A DNA stretch of 64,000 bases. Origin: Daphnia pulex (taxonomy: Eukaryota > Arthropoda > Branchiopoda > Diplostraca > Daphniidae). The stretch spans positions 1,302,001 to 1,366,000 of the forward strand of contig NC_060023.1 in NCBI RefSeq assembly GCF_021134715.1, in the 5' to 3' direction. The notes under the pieces were generated by a model. The model ran no database searches, was not told where the DNA came from, and worked only from the letters and a program-made list of their open reading frames with translations. How positions within the stretch are numbered: the stretch's first letter is position 1; every line of letters begins with the position of its first letter. A program made the translations under genes and the position numbers. Below are positions 11,444 through 22,654 of the stretch, piece by piece.

Positions 11444-12440
11444 GTATGGTTTCTTACAACAACAACTGGGAAGAGTGAGTGATTCACGCTGAGTTGATAA
11501 TAGAAGGCAATTAATCATTTAAAAAATAAACATTTGTGTGTAGGTAATGCAGCAAGAAAGTAAAAAGTGATAAAATTGCAGTTTGAATCTGGTTCAGACA
11601 TGGACACATGAAGATCCTCAAGTTTAAATTTAACTAGGTAATATTTGCCATCCTTCACATTCAAATTTTCCTCAATGCTTATTAAAATTTCTTTAATGAT
11701 CACATGGGATGAAGAAAGAGCTTGTGGGATACAGGCTAAAGATGAAATACAAGATTGGTGTTGACCAAAGCAATCAGCAGTATATAATGTGATTCAAGAG
11801 AATTGATCGTAACATGGTGTATCCAAACCAAGTAATAAAATTATGATTTTAGTTAAATATTTTCCCCTGATTTCGTGGTATATTTCTGTTTGCAGCCAAA
11901 GTTGTAACTAGACAGCTTTAGACAAGTTCGTCTTCATTGAAAGTCAAATCAAGCTTCCACAAATTGCAGCTCATGGACATTGTGTTGACTCCACCCAAGT
12001 TGTAAAACCAGAAAAAGAATTTCTCATTCTCATGCAGTGGCAATAGTTGAAGAAAAGTTGTCCGAAGATCTAAATGACACAGAATTTTACACTTGCAATT
12101 TCAAGCAACTGTTGGGCTTCGGTAACCAAGTTTGAAAGGGATTTCAATAGATTTGAATAAAGAAAATTCAAAACGTTTGAGAAAGAGCTGAAACACGAAA
12201 AATCCAATCATTACTGGAGTAGAGATCTCATTGCTTGGTGCCTACCGTGACTTATTGGTCTAGCTCTACGACGGTAGAAGAAAAATGCTGCTGGTGTAGG
12301 ACGTTGATAGTGTTGCACTCATCCCCTGACGGCAGAAGAACAAGAGATCCAGGTCCTCTATTTATTGGCATCACGCATCACCCCATTGATTTCACGTGAC
12401 ACGAATCGACACAAATTGCTGGATTAGATTGACGACTCAT
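11444..12440. other. Stretch without a supported gene
   Basis: AT-rich. A minus-strand frame at 11703-11515 (62 residues) has no recognisable domain. No repeat structure was noted. Confidence 0.35.
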
Positions 12441-12450
12441 TTAAAAAAAA

Positions 12451-12900
12451 AATGGACGACAACGCAAACGGACCTCAGGCGAGAGACGATTTTGAAAATG
12501 GTTTATCCCGACTGCTAATTCAGACGAATCTTGATTTCGAATTTGATAACATTGCTGGACCGTCAAAAGCCTTCCATTAATCCCTGCTGAAAGATGAAAC
12601 TTTCTTCTGGACCTACGTTAGAAGAATCTTTGCAGATCGATTGCCCTTACCATGTTATAGGATACCAAAGCCATTCACTAGAACTCACCCGAAAAAAACT
12701 GGTCGACTTTGACGAGTCTTTCGCGAAAATCGATAGTTTGGCAGCCATCGTCGCTTCCGCCCGAATTACAAGAAGTCATCCTTTTCGATTTTCTTGGTAT
12801 GTCACAATCAAAATTACGTGATTGTTTTTCTTATCTGAATTTATATTTTTAGAACTACAGGAGAAAAACTGAAGTTTGTCCGATCGCGTATCATAAGCAA
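12451..12900 (+). pseudogene. Decayed gene fragment, family not recognised
   Basis: A frame starts MDDNANGPQARDDFENG at 12451 and stops at TAA near 12580. The adjacent frame then reads on as SLLKDETFFWTYVRRIF and RLPLPCYRIPKPFTRTHP, and after another shift as SSLPPELQEVILFDFLG. The hydrophilic and aromatic pattern looks like real protein broken by at least two frame changes, perhaps an F-box-like or similar expanded family. I cannot assign it. Confidence 0.45.
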
Positions 12901-13509
12901 AGTGCGAAATTATTCACACTCACATTTCCTAATCTGAAATTAAAAACAGAACAAAGCATTAATCAGGTTAGTACTGCAACTACCTTTTGTACTTACTTTT
13001 ACCATCGAATTTTAACGCCACTCTCATCTGAGCCAATGATATAACCCATAACAAGATGCGGAGTGAAGGGCTTTCTTTCCCGTTCGGAGCAGAATATTTT
13101 TTTGATATTTTCCCCTGTATAAGATATTAACTTGCCCCGGTGGCATGTGTTGGTTTTCAATGCCACTACTCAGTGATCTTACAAACGAATGCACATGTTT
13201 GACACATGCATACGCTTTGTCACTGCCATCAAGTCCCACCAAGTCTCACACGCAATGGCGTATATACAGGAATACGGAATCATTTCATTGCCGCTCAGCT
13301 TCACAGAGAATAATATAGTTATGCTGTGATAGGTTTATGAAGTACCTATATTTTAACAGTCTTGAGATATTTTATATCTAAAAGCGCTACTAACTTGTAC
13401 CGTAAGATTTAATATCCGTTTTTTTACTACCCTAGTTTATCTCTCTTCATTCCGATTCCCTCACTACGCTTCTACTCAACTGTCAACACCTTTCATTCGC
13501 ATAGTTGAC

Positions 13510-14005
13510 CATTTGAATCTTGATATAATAGTGGTCGCTTCCGTGCCGCTGTTACACACCTGCAGTCACTCACCACGGACTATGCCCAGGTACCCGACAA
13601 TTTACTTATTAGTGACTGACGTTAGGTTTTTTAAATAAAGAATGTATTCAAGAATTTATTAGAGTTCTATTGTCGGGTATTTTTAATAATATTTAAAAAA
13701 GCTAATGTAAAAAAAAAATTCTTTGTATGCGACAGTAGAACTCCAAAGACATAAGAACTCCTTTTATAAATATTATTAAAAATACCTGACAAAAGAATTC
13801 CAGCAATCCAGCACGACAGTAGAACTGCACTACGCGAAAATAGAACTCCAATAAAATCTTTAATTATTTTTATGATCAACAGTAGTACTACATTGAATTT
13901 TAATTATTTTAAATGTCCGACAATAGAACTCCAACAATTTTAAAACTATTTTCATGTCCGACAGTAGAACTCAATTGAATTTTATATTTCAAATGTCCGA
14001 CAATC
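13510..14005. repeat. Array of CGACAGTAGAACTCC-type motifs beside a piece of the fold-back arm
   Basis: 13525-13610 resembles the inner part of the fold-back arms (for example gttacacacctgcag and tatgcccaggtaccc, also at 18090-18140). After it come about eight imperfect copies, in both orientations, of cgaca(g/a)tagaactccaa between 13660 and 14005. Copies in the opposite sense (gagttctattgtcggg) recur inside the small element at 17622-17895, which ties the two loci to one repeat family. Confidence 0.7.
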
Positions 14006-14192
14006 CATCCATCCTTGATTCCTTTCCCGTACAGTCAAACGTGGTAATCGTGGAGGAATCTTTTGGCTCCGTCAGTAGGTGGCTAAAATCAAGTTGTCCC
14101 CCAGCCGCCAGATGACGCAAGTGTCTTTGAGAGGACGAAATTTGCTCCATTTTGTTCCGAAACGCCATACGCCAAGTGAAAAGGTATTCCAA
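13989..14192 (-). pseudogene. Unassigned protein fragment (LRHLAAGGQLDFSHLL)
   Basis: A minus-strand frame of 67 residues has a compositionally normal sequence (WRMAFRNKMEQISSSQRH, then LAAGGQLDFSHLLTEPKDS, TITTFDC). It looks like part of a conserved host protein rather than random translation, but I do not recognise the family. It continues upstream of its Met (a tyrosine-leucine stretch before MEYLF). No neighbouring exon was found, so it is probably one more displaced exon in this mosaic region. Confidence 0.4.
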
Positions 14193-14239
14193 ATACGTTA
14201 CGGAATTGCGGTGTCGATCTACATTTTCAGCATTGAAAT

Positions 14240-15298
14240 TTAATTGGTAAATTCTAGTTTGTATTTCTCAAATGTAATTAATCCTAGACGTTGCTGTGTG
14301 AATTTACAGGCAATCTGGCATATAATTTCCACTTGGCCGAATAATCGGTCACGTGGACTGAAACTGCTTTCCATTTTGCCGAAATGTCGTCCGTTGTTAG
14401 CTGTAACTGTTCGGATGTACGTCTCATCTCACGCAGAAACACTACAGAGGTAGTAGAGAAATTTTGTTGATCAATATCCCTGCAATGATGCTATAGATTT
14501 TATTAGTTGGTGTTCAGGTTGGAGATCCTGTTGCTTAGCTGTTGCAGAATGTGAGAACTCGAAAATTCTAAGCTCAATGGCTGGCATCATGGCCACACTC
14601 CACAGTGGTGTTGTTGCAGCCAGCTGGTGAAAGGCGAGATTGAGTCAAGTTGAGCTGCAGCTGCTGCATGCAGTTTATCGAGCTGGTGTTATCCTGAAGT
14701 GTCATTGCAGGAAGACTTTTTGAAATGGTAAGTTGATTGAATTGATTGGTTGTCACTTGAAAAGTCTTGCGTCTTTTTTAATTTAAAATTCAACTGACAA
14801 GTAAAGTAAGTAAAGTAAGATCTGATGTAGACAATAAGTGGTGTGATTTCTTGCTTCCAAATAATAGTTTTCGTAAAAGATATCAGATAGCGATCAGCTT
14901 CCTTTGAGTTAACAACTTTCTTCTGATAAACTAGAACAAAAATTTCTACTCTCTATTGCAAACTTTTTCTAACACTTAAGAATTAGATGTACAGAATTCT
15001 CTTTTCCTGATACTTAATCTTCATTTAAAATTTCATTTGCCAATGGAATCTTGGAAAAATGTCTGATGTCATTTGTTTTACACAATTTCTTTTGCATCTT
15101 AAGTTTGATCATGGAAAATGATATTCCTTTTTCCCCATAGGACTTGGTGTAACTTAAACTATTCCTGTTCTGTTCAATGTGCAGTGGTTTTGCAGCCTGT
15201 TTCCAGTTGAGAGAGGTGATTATGAAGCTGATACAGGATTGAAGAAAAAGAACTTAAGTAGCTGTGCTGGTGTTCTCCTGAAATTGCTGTGCCACAGG
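14240..15298. other. Stretch without a supported gene
   Basis: Only short frames; 14244-14453 on + (69 residues) has no recognisable motif. The sequence lies outside the homologous arms of the fold-back element. Confidence 0.35.
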
Positions 15299-15551
15299 AG
15301 TTGCAGATAGTGTTTGGTTCCTCATAGAAGTTTACTTAAAGAGTCTGGAGATCAGCCACTTCTGCCTATAACTTGTGTAAAACTTCAAAGTTGTAAAAAA
15401 TATACAAGTCGTGAACTAAACTTTTTTTATTATAAGTTATGAGACACAACAAACAAAAACATTAAAAGGAATTGCTTTATTGTCCCACCTCCACCCACAA
15501 TTCCACCACATTTTACAATCACATACATACATACATACACTTATAAGTTAA

Positions 15552-15860
15552 CCCGTTGGCTGCCACGCCATACAACCCGTAGGTTGCTCTCTACTACACT
15601 ACGCGCCACGTCTGAAGGATCCGTGACCAAAGTGGGACTTGCCATTGCTGACAAGTCCGGGCTGACACGGTGACAGAAGAATCCATCACCGCATCGACAA
15701 GGGGGAAGTCCCTATAGTGCATTGCCTTAACAGGCGCCTTGCGGCAAGTTTTGGGCTGGTGCGACTTTCCAACCCCGCGGCATGAAAACCACGAGACCGA
15801 ACAGCGCACGCAGCCCGTGCAAAGGAGCTAGGGGAGAACAAAGGCGTGGCAGACAACGGG
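15552..15860. mobile_element. piggyBac-type MITE, left-arm copy
   Basis: 309 bp bounded on both sides by TTAA (15548-15551 and 15861-15864). The terminal inverted repeat is CCCGTTG(G/T)CTGCCACG. TTAA duplication and ends starting CCC are the mark of piggyBac-family elements. It encodes no transposase, so it is non-autonomous. The same element sits at the mirror position of the other arm. Confidence 0.75.
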
Positions 15861-16220
15861 TTAACTTACACAAACACAAACATGTTACCAACAACAAATG
15901 ATGATCCACGCTGACATTTTAGAGATACCGGCGTTGTTTTGGTGTCCATCTTCTCGACGTCTCTTCTGCATTACCTGATTAAAGACAAAACAATTCTTAT
16001 TTAGTGACATGCCAATAAAAGTTACATAATACAGATAGAAACAATAATCAGGGTTTTTTAGCTCAAATATTTAAATATGCAATTTTTTAAAGTTTAAATC
16101 AAGCTTGCAATGTTGAGAACTGTAAACAGAACAAAGCTCACTTGCTAGTCTTAAAAAAAAATTCCGGAAGTATACCGGAAGTAACCACAGCGCCTCAACC
16201 ATTGAGCTGTCGTCAAATTA

Positions 16221-16413
16221 AACCACATATTCGTGATCCCCATGAAATTTGGGGTCGATTAGGTGTGATTTAAACGAAATCCAAAATTTGGCCAAAATCG
16301 AGAATTTTCCTGAACTATAGTTCAGGAAAATTTTCAAAACCGGAAGTACGAATACGTAAAAAAGATAACATGAACTTTACCCCAAATTTTACGAGGATCA
16401 CGAATATGTGGTT
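16221..16413. repeat. Palindromic small element, left-arm copy
   Basis: The ends are inverted (aaccacatattcgtgatcc and ggatcacgaatatgtggtt). The inner parts also pair imperfectly (gaaatttggggt and accccaaatttt). The centre, 16303-16332, is a perfect 30 bp palindrome around tgaactatagttca. Probably a hairpin-forming MITE. Short ccggaagta motifs lie around and inside it. Confidence 0.65.
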
Positions 16414-17621
16414 CTTTCGTACGTCAGATGAATATTTACTAAACTACAGACTGAAATGAGTAAACCGGAAGTAGAAATAAAAAATCAAATATCGAAAACC
16501 TAACAAGTGAGCTTTGTTGGGGGAATAGTTATCGTTAGTTATCACTAAATACTTCAACAAAATAACTGCCAATAAATGTTTTAAAAGATGTTCAAAGTAA
16601 TGAAACTGACTGTTTTGACAGCTGCAAATTTTCAAAAAGCCATCTAGCGTTAGAAAAAAGAAACGTCAAAGTAAAACTTTGTTTGCGCGTAAGAAGGGCC
16701 TGATTTTGGAAACTATTACACAGACAGAGTTTAACGCAACTAGACTATTGGTAGATAACCTACGACAGTAAGTCAATTGTTGGGTACCTGGGCGTAATCC
16801 CGTGGTGAGTAACTGCAGGTGTGTAACAGCAAAGGAGGTAGCGACCACTGAAGTGTTCCAATAACTCGTCGGTGAAGTAAGACAAGTTGTAGCAGCAAAA
16901 GCAGTGAAGCTAGATGAGCGTACGTCGGGAAGATAAGGATGGAGCAGAACGTTGCTGTGTGTCCCTCTTCCTTCATGGACAAAGGTCAGCATTGGCTTAA
17001 GGATCTATTACGTGCTCTGTAAAAAAAAATGTAATGCATTAATGAATTGAAAATATAATAGTTAATAAAGCATTTCAATCTTTACCTATACTAACAAGCA
17101 CACTGAAGTTTTCATGACAAAAAACCACAAAAAAGGAAATCACAGCAACCAACAGCCTTACTCCTTAGGTTGAGGTAAATTTCCTGATGCTAAAGAAAGT
17201 GTCATGAAGTATTGCAGTAGCGTGGTGATAGGTTATATTGATGCTTACCTTTATCATATGGGTGAATGTTGCTGAATTTAGTAAGGCATTTGACGTGATT
17301 GGTGTGGTAGCAGTAATGGAGAAATACCTTGTCTCCACACATATGTATTCCAAGATATGTGAGCTTCACGCATGAGTTTTAGGCTTTTGACAACATGATG
17401 GGTCTATTGGAGGGAAAGTGACTGAGCGCTAAGTCAACTTTTTGGAATGACTGACAGTATGGACCTAAAATTTGACGAAATAAGTTAGTACAGTATAACA
17501 ATTAGGAAATTAAGTCAAGATAAACCTACATGTGATACGAAGTTCAATTTGGTATATGAAATAACAGGAATATAAGTATTAAAAATCATCCAATTGTTTC
17601 GCCCTTTTGGCCTCGTTTCAC

Positions 17622-17895
17622 GACGTAACAACAACAAAGGCGACACTGGCGACATCTGGTAATGAGTTTTGAAATTGGTTGCACAGTCGCAGCTCAAATT
17701 ATCGGAGTCGCGTTTCGAGTTCTACTGTCAAGCACTGGAGTTCTATTGTCGGGTATTTTAAATAAAAAATTAAATATTGGGGTTCTATTGTCGGTGGAGT
17801 TCTATTGTCGGGTATTTTTAATAATATTGCAACCAACTTTGGATTCAAATCTCGTTACTAGATGTCGCCAGTGTCGCCTTTGTTGTTGTTACGTC
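17622..17895. mobile_element. Small terminal-inverted-repeat element at centre of fold-back
   Basis: 274 bp with roughly 45 bp near-perfect inverted ends starting gacgtaacaacaacaaagg. The interior carries three to four gttcta(c/t)tgtc motifs, the same unit as the array at 13.66-14.0 kb. It abuts the inner edge of the right arm. No coding capacity; the target duplication is not clear. Probably a MITE. Confidence 0.65.
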
Positions 17896-18501
17896 ATAAT
17901 ACATTTTTTTTTACATAGCACCGCCAATGCTGACCTTTGTCCATGAAGGAAGAGGGACATCCAGCAACGTTCTGCTCCATCCTTATCTTCCCGACGTACG
18001 CTTATCTAGCTTCACTGCTTTTGCGGCTACAACTTGTCCTACTTCACTGACGAGTTGGAACACTTCAGTGGTCGCTACCTCCTTTGCTGTTACACACCTG
18101 CAGTTACTCACCACGGGATTATGCCCAGGTACCCAACAATTGACTTACTTTCGTAGGTTATCTACCAATAGTCTAGTTGCGTTAAACTCTGTCTGTGTAA
18201 TAGTTTCCAAAATCAGGCCTTCTTACGCGCAAACAAAGTTTTACTTTGACGTTTCTTTTTTCTAACGCTAGATGGCTTTTTGAAAATTTGCAGCTGTCAA
18301 AACAGTCAGTTTCATTACTTTGAACATCTTTTAAAACATTTATTGGCAGTTATTTTGTTGAAGTATTTAGTGATAACTAACGATAACTATTCCCCCAACA
18401 AAGCTCACTTGTTAGGTTTTCGATATTTGATTTTTTATTTCTACTTCCGGTTTACTCATTTCAGTCTGTAGTTTAGTAAATATTCATCTGACGTACGAAA
18501 G

Positions 18502-18694
18502 AACCACATATTCGTGATCCTCGTAAAATTTGGGGTAAAGTTCATGTTATCTTTTTTACGTATTCGTACTTCCGGTTTTGAAAATTTTCCTGAACTATAG
18601 TTCAGGAAAATTCTCGATTTTGGCCAAATTTTGGATTTCGTTTAAATCACACCTAATCGACCCCAAATTTCATGGGGATCACGAATATGTGGTT
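18502..18694. repeat. Palindromic small element, right-arm copy
   Basis: Mirror copy of 16221-16413 in the right arm, with the same inverted ends and the same perfect central palindrome. Confidence 0.65.
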
Positions 18695-19054
18695 TAATTT
18701 GACGACAGCTCAATGGTTGAGGCGCTGTGGTTACTTCCGGTATACTTCCGGAATTTTTTTTTAAGACTAGCAAGTGAGCTTTGTTCTGTTTACAGTTCTC
18801 AACATTGCAAGCTTGATTTAAACTTTAAAAAATTGCATATTTAAATATTTGAGCTAAAAAACCCTGATTATTGTTTCTATCTGTATTATGTAACTTTTAT
18901 TGGCATGTCACTAAATAAGAATTGTTTTGTCTTTAATCAGGTAATGCAGAAGAGACGTCGAGAAGATGGACACCAAAACAACGCCGGTATCTCTAAAATG
19001 TCAGCGTGGATCATCATTTGTTGTTGGTAACATGTTTGTGTTTGTGTAAGTTAA

Positions 19055-19362
19055 CCCGTTGTCTGCCACGTATTTGTTCTCCCCTAGCTCCTTTGCACGG
19101 GCTGCGTGCGCTGTTCGGTCTCGTGGTTTTCATGCCGCGGGGTTGGAAAGTCGCACCAGCCCAAAACTTGCCGCAAGGCGCCTGTTAAGGCAATGCACTA
19201 TAGGGACTTCCCCCTTGTCGATGCGGTGATGGATTCTCCTGTCACGGTGTCAGCCCGGACTTGTCAGCAATGGCAAGTCCCACTTTGGTCACGGATCCTT
19301 CAGACGTGGCGCGTAGTGTAGTAGAGAGCAACCTACTGGTTGTATGGCGTGGCAGCCAACGG
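19055..19362. mobile_element. piggyBac-type MITE, right-arm copy
   Basis: 308 bp mirror copy of the element at 15552-15860, flanked by TTAA (19051-19054 and 19363-19366), with ends CCCGTTGTCTGCCACG and CGTGGCAGCCAACGGG. Its presence in both arms shows that it inserted before the arms were duplicated. Confidence 0.75.
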
Positions 19363-19606
19363 GTTAACTTATAAGTGTAAGTATGTATGTGATTGTAAAA
19401 TGTGGTGGAATTGTGGGTGGAGGTGGGACAATAAAGCAATTCCTTTTAATGTTTTTGTTTGTTGTGTCTCATAACTTATAATAAAAAAAGTTTAGTTCAC
19501 GACTTGTATATTTTACAACTTTGAAGTTTTACATTATAGGCAAGTGACTGATAAACTCCAAACTCCTCAAATAAACTTCTAAGAACCAAACATTATCTGC
19601 AACTTA

Positions 19607-19984
19607 ATTGTTACGCCAACTAAAGTTAAAAACAGAGCTGTTATCAAAATTTTTTAGTAAACACCACAGTATATCTCTTTCTTAAATTGCCCTCTAAATG
19701 AAGTTTGGCCATACACCAGAATACGTCCGAAGGCAGAGTGACTAGAGCAATAGTCATCTCCAACATGCGAAATAGTAAAGATCTAACAAAATTCAGAAAA
19801 CGTCGCAATGTCAAAAGGCTTTTAGGTGGCAAGAGAAGTCATTCAAAATGATTACCCAGGTTAATAAAATTTATTTTCTCATTAAAGATCAACAATTCCC
19901 AGTGACTAGTAACTATTAAGATATGACCGACAAATCTGAACATGATTAAAATTCGACTCTAGTATTTAGAAACGTCCCTGTAGT
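19607..19984. other. Stretch without a supported gene
   Basis: A minus-strand frame at 19832-19644 (62 residues) has no recognisable motif. Otherwise AT-rich sequence between the fold-back element and the Tyr/Thr-rich repeats. Confidence 0.35.
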
Positions 19985-22152
19985 TAGTTGGAGAAGCGTA
20001 GGGTGTGGTGTAATATTCAGGTGCCTTAGTGGTGTAGTAACTCGGGATAGAGTAATAGTTCGGAGCTTCGGTGTAGCTGGTCGGAGCAGCGTAAGTAGTG
20101 GTATAATACTCAGCTGCATTGGTAGCGTAGTACTAAGGGGCCTCGGAGTAGAAGCTAGGTGTAGCGTGGGTTGTGGTGTAGTAAACTGGAACCTCGGTGT
20201 AGTATTCCTGTTCAGCGTAGTACGAAGGAGCAGCCGGTGTGTAGTAAGTCGGGGCTGCGTAATACTTGGCCGCCTCAGTTGTAGTTGTGTAGCTTGGGGC
20301 AGAGTAATACTTCGGGGCTTCGGTGTAGTGGCTCGGGGAAGCATAAGTTGTGGTGTAATACTCTGGAGCCTTGGTGGTGTAGTACTTGGGCGGCTCGGTT
20401 CAGCCGCTTTGGTGGTGTAATTAGTTGGAGCCTCAGTGTAGTAGCTAGGAACTGAGTAATACTTGGGAGCCTCGGTGTATAAGCTGTGGCAACATACGTG
20501 TAGTACTCCGGTGACTTGGTGGTGTAGTGTTTGCCTGTTTGGAAACCTCGGTGTAGTACTCAGAATCTTTGGTGATGGTGTAATACTCTGGAGCCTTGGT
20601 GGTGTAGTAATTGTGGTCCTCAGTGTAGTAACCGGTTGGTGCGAATGTTGTTGTGTAGCAAGGCGGCGGCGTGGTGCTTTGGTATACGCCATACCCAGGA
20701 GACATGGTTACACCAGTGATCGACCCGACCTTCAACGATACGACAAACGGCAACAGCACGACATTACAATCAAATAGGCGGTAAATGATTTGAACATTGA
20801 TATTCAATATGGTACATTAACAGATAAAAACAAATAATTGATACAAACTCCATGAAACAGAATATTTACCCGATTACGTACTGATAATAGGACGAAGAAT
20901 GCACTTGGTGACAGTGTACTGCAATTGTTCATCCATGTTCCGTTGACAGTATTGTTCTCTCCAGCCAATCGCCCTGATACAACAGCATAGTGATGATTTT
21001 CCATACGACGACGACCCAATTCCGCAATTTGATATCACAAAAGAACGCAACATCTCCAGCCTAATAAAAAATAAAGTCCATACCTAATAGTTAGAATCTA
21101 ATTTAACAAGAACTTCATATACCATCTAACAACAACATCAGAGCAGTCAATGTTGGTTAAGTTTTAGTCAAAAGTATTACAATTTATATGAAATAAATGT
21201 TCAAGGATTCTTACCAACCAGACGTTCGATCGTGCTTCAAGCTCGGTATTGACTCGATAACCACCAAAATTGGAATCTATTTTCAAACCAGAAGCGACAG
21301 CCAAATCCGTTTTTGCGTCCCACTGGACAACAGCGACGACTGGTCAGTTTAAATCTGCTGAAATGAATTCCAGATTTTAATTAACATCGCTAAAACATGT
21401 ACTGAAATAACTGTTTACCTTTTGACCATCATTTAAGGTCAATGCAACCTTGTAGTCTAACAAAATGGCACCCTCAACATTAGCTTTGGGCAACACAAAC
21501 ACTTTCCGTTTTCACCTTCTCGGTTGTCCATTGGCTCAAATATTTAGGGAGGATTCGGCCTGTGTTACCGCCATCGATGTAGCGGAGCAGCGTTACGTGC
21601 TCGAGGGCATCTTTGAGGGCACCATTCAGGGATTGGAAAAGATTTTCGTTTACCACCTAGCACGAAAATAAAGGCCATTTTTAGAGTGATTCGTAACCAA
21701 AGAAATAAATTGCTAGCAGTTTAAATCAGATACTCTCAAGTCTCAAGCAGGAAGATTATCAAAGTTGTTCAACATTCCATAAAGGAGTAATCGTTGAGAC
21801 TTTTAAAGATGAACTTCGTTTGGCATAAAATGTTTACCTGTGGCAATAAGGCACTTGTCGTAGGTGATGGTACGGCCATCGTCAAGTTCGGCTCTCCGAC
21901 CGACAATGTCGGTGTCCACGTACGACTGCTACGCCACCTTTATCTTTGCCGTTCAATTCAACGGGATTGCAATAGAATTCGTCTTGTTCGAAAGAGAGCA
22001 TAGGAAGAAAAACATGTCATTAGTACATGTTCCACAAAATTGCAATAATAAAGAGCTCACCTTCGCTCTTTGCTGTTCCACTGTTTGAAACGAAGTTAAT
22101 ACGAAACTTCGGGGCTGCCGTGTTGGGTGTCGAAGATACTCACTCGACTGAT
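19985..22152 (-). pseudogene. Tyr/Thr-rich repeat protein gene, copy 1, split by an AIF fragment
   Basis: Minus strand. Part of exon 1 with an initiator (atcagtcgagtgag, about 22152-22139) is followed by a foreign AIFM1 piece (22103-20945), then the rest of exon 1 (gcattcttcgtcc, about 20905-20870) ending at a gtaaat donor. The repeat exon runs from about 20807 to 19985. It encodes a short hydrophobic leader (VVLLPFVVSL), then units such as YYTTKAPEYYT and YYTEAPKYYS. The frame changes several times after about 95 residues, so no complete protein is encoded. Intact relatives would be secreted, Tyr/Thr/Pro-rich low-complexity proteins, perhaps cuticle- or matrix-like; this role is inferred from composition only. 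Confidence 0.65.
20945..22103 (-). pseudogene. AIFM1: Apoptosis-inducing factor fragment
   Basis: Minus-strand pieces in family order: LRFKQWNSKER (about 22093-22060); FEQDEFY and VELNGKDKGG, then ELDDGRTITYDKCLIATG (about 21985-21843); LPKYLSQWTTEKVKTES (about 21550-21500) and VALTLNDGQK; DLAVASGLKIDSNFGGYRV then NTELEARSNVW (about 21315-21235); AGDVAFFCDIKLR and GRRRMENHHYAVVSGRLAGE (about 21050-20960). These match the FAD-binding core of mitochondrial AIF, a flavoprotein oxidoreductase. The segment between the KCLIATG and ILPKYL motifs, which in the family holds the NADH-binding site, is collapsed, and the frame changes at least three times. The fragment starts and ends inside a Tyr/Thr-rich gene's first exon. 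Confidence 0.8.
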
Positions 22153-22173
22153 TTCTATCGTACTTGGGCGCTT

Positions 22174-22645
22174 CTATGTAGTATTCGATCGCTTTGGTGG
22201 TGTACTAAGCTGGAGCCTCAAAGCAGTAGCTGGGAGCAGAATAGTACTTAAGTCTCGGTGAAATAGAATGGGGCAGCATACGTAGTTGCGTAGCACTCGG
22301 GAGCCTCGGTGGTGTAGTAATCGGGAGCCTCGGTGGTGTAGTACACATGCGCTTTGGTAGCGTAGCTCGGGGAAGAATAATACTTCAACGGGGCTTCGGT
22401 TTAGTAGCTCAGGACAGCATAAGTTGTTATGTGTAGTACAGCACGACGACATGGTTCACTAGACAATGTTCAATTATAACGAGCATTTTAGGCCTATCAC
22501 ATAGAAATAAAATAAAAATTGATACTAAACTTCATATAAAAATACAAAATATTTACCCGTGATTGAAAACTGGTAATACCACGAAGAATGCAATTGCTGT
22601 CGTGTCGGAGATGCTCAGTCGATTTATCGCCTTATCTCTCTCGTG
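22174..22645 (-). pseudogene. Tyr/Thr-rich repeat protein gene, copy 2
   Basis: First-exon sequence (initiator-like ctcagtcga region near 22620 reading downwards, donor gtaaat near 22556) is followed by an exon at about 22452-22174. Translated in changing frames, that exon gives YYTTEAPDYYTTEAPE and similar units. Several frame breaks; degraded. Confidence 0.6.
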
Positions 22646-22654
22646 GTAGACATC

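Larger units (their letters stand above)
15299..19606. mobile_element. 4.3 kb fold-back element with ~1.7 kb inverted arms
   Basis: 15299-17033 and 17896-19606 are near-identical inverted repeats around a roughly 860 bp centre. A 63-residue incidental frame is the same in both arms (16635-16444 and 18280-18471), which points to a young duplication or ongoing arm-to-arm conversion. Outer ends read gttgcagata(g/a)tgtttggttc, with small indels between arms. I find no transposase in arms or centre and no clear target duplication, so the class is uncertain. It may be a fold-back transposon or a palindromic inversion of a repeat-rich segment. Each arm carries one 308-309 bp TTAA-flanked element and one about 193 bp palindromic element; a third sits at the inner edge of the right arm. 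Confidence 0.75.

Noticed and set aside
13024-13242. Minus-strand 72-residue frame as a transposase remnant (VGLDGSDKAYACVKHVHSF)
   Set aside because: Looks protein-like, but I could not tie it to any transposase family with confidence; left unannotated.
16666-16992. 108-residue frame in the fold-back arm (and its mirror at 17927-18265) as a transposase
   Set aside because: No transposase motif, and the mirror copy differs by indels. Only an incidental open frame.
15299-19606. LTR retroelement or Polinton interpretation of the palindrome
   Set aside because: The repeats are inverted, not direct, and no reverse transcriptase, integrase, polymerase or capsid frame is visible.
19946-20692. 248-residue minus-strand frame as a real Pro/Thr-rich protein
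   Set aside because: It is an off-frame reading of the Tyr/Thr-rich repeats; the YYTTKAPEYY reading in neighbouring frames matches the other copies.
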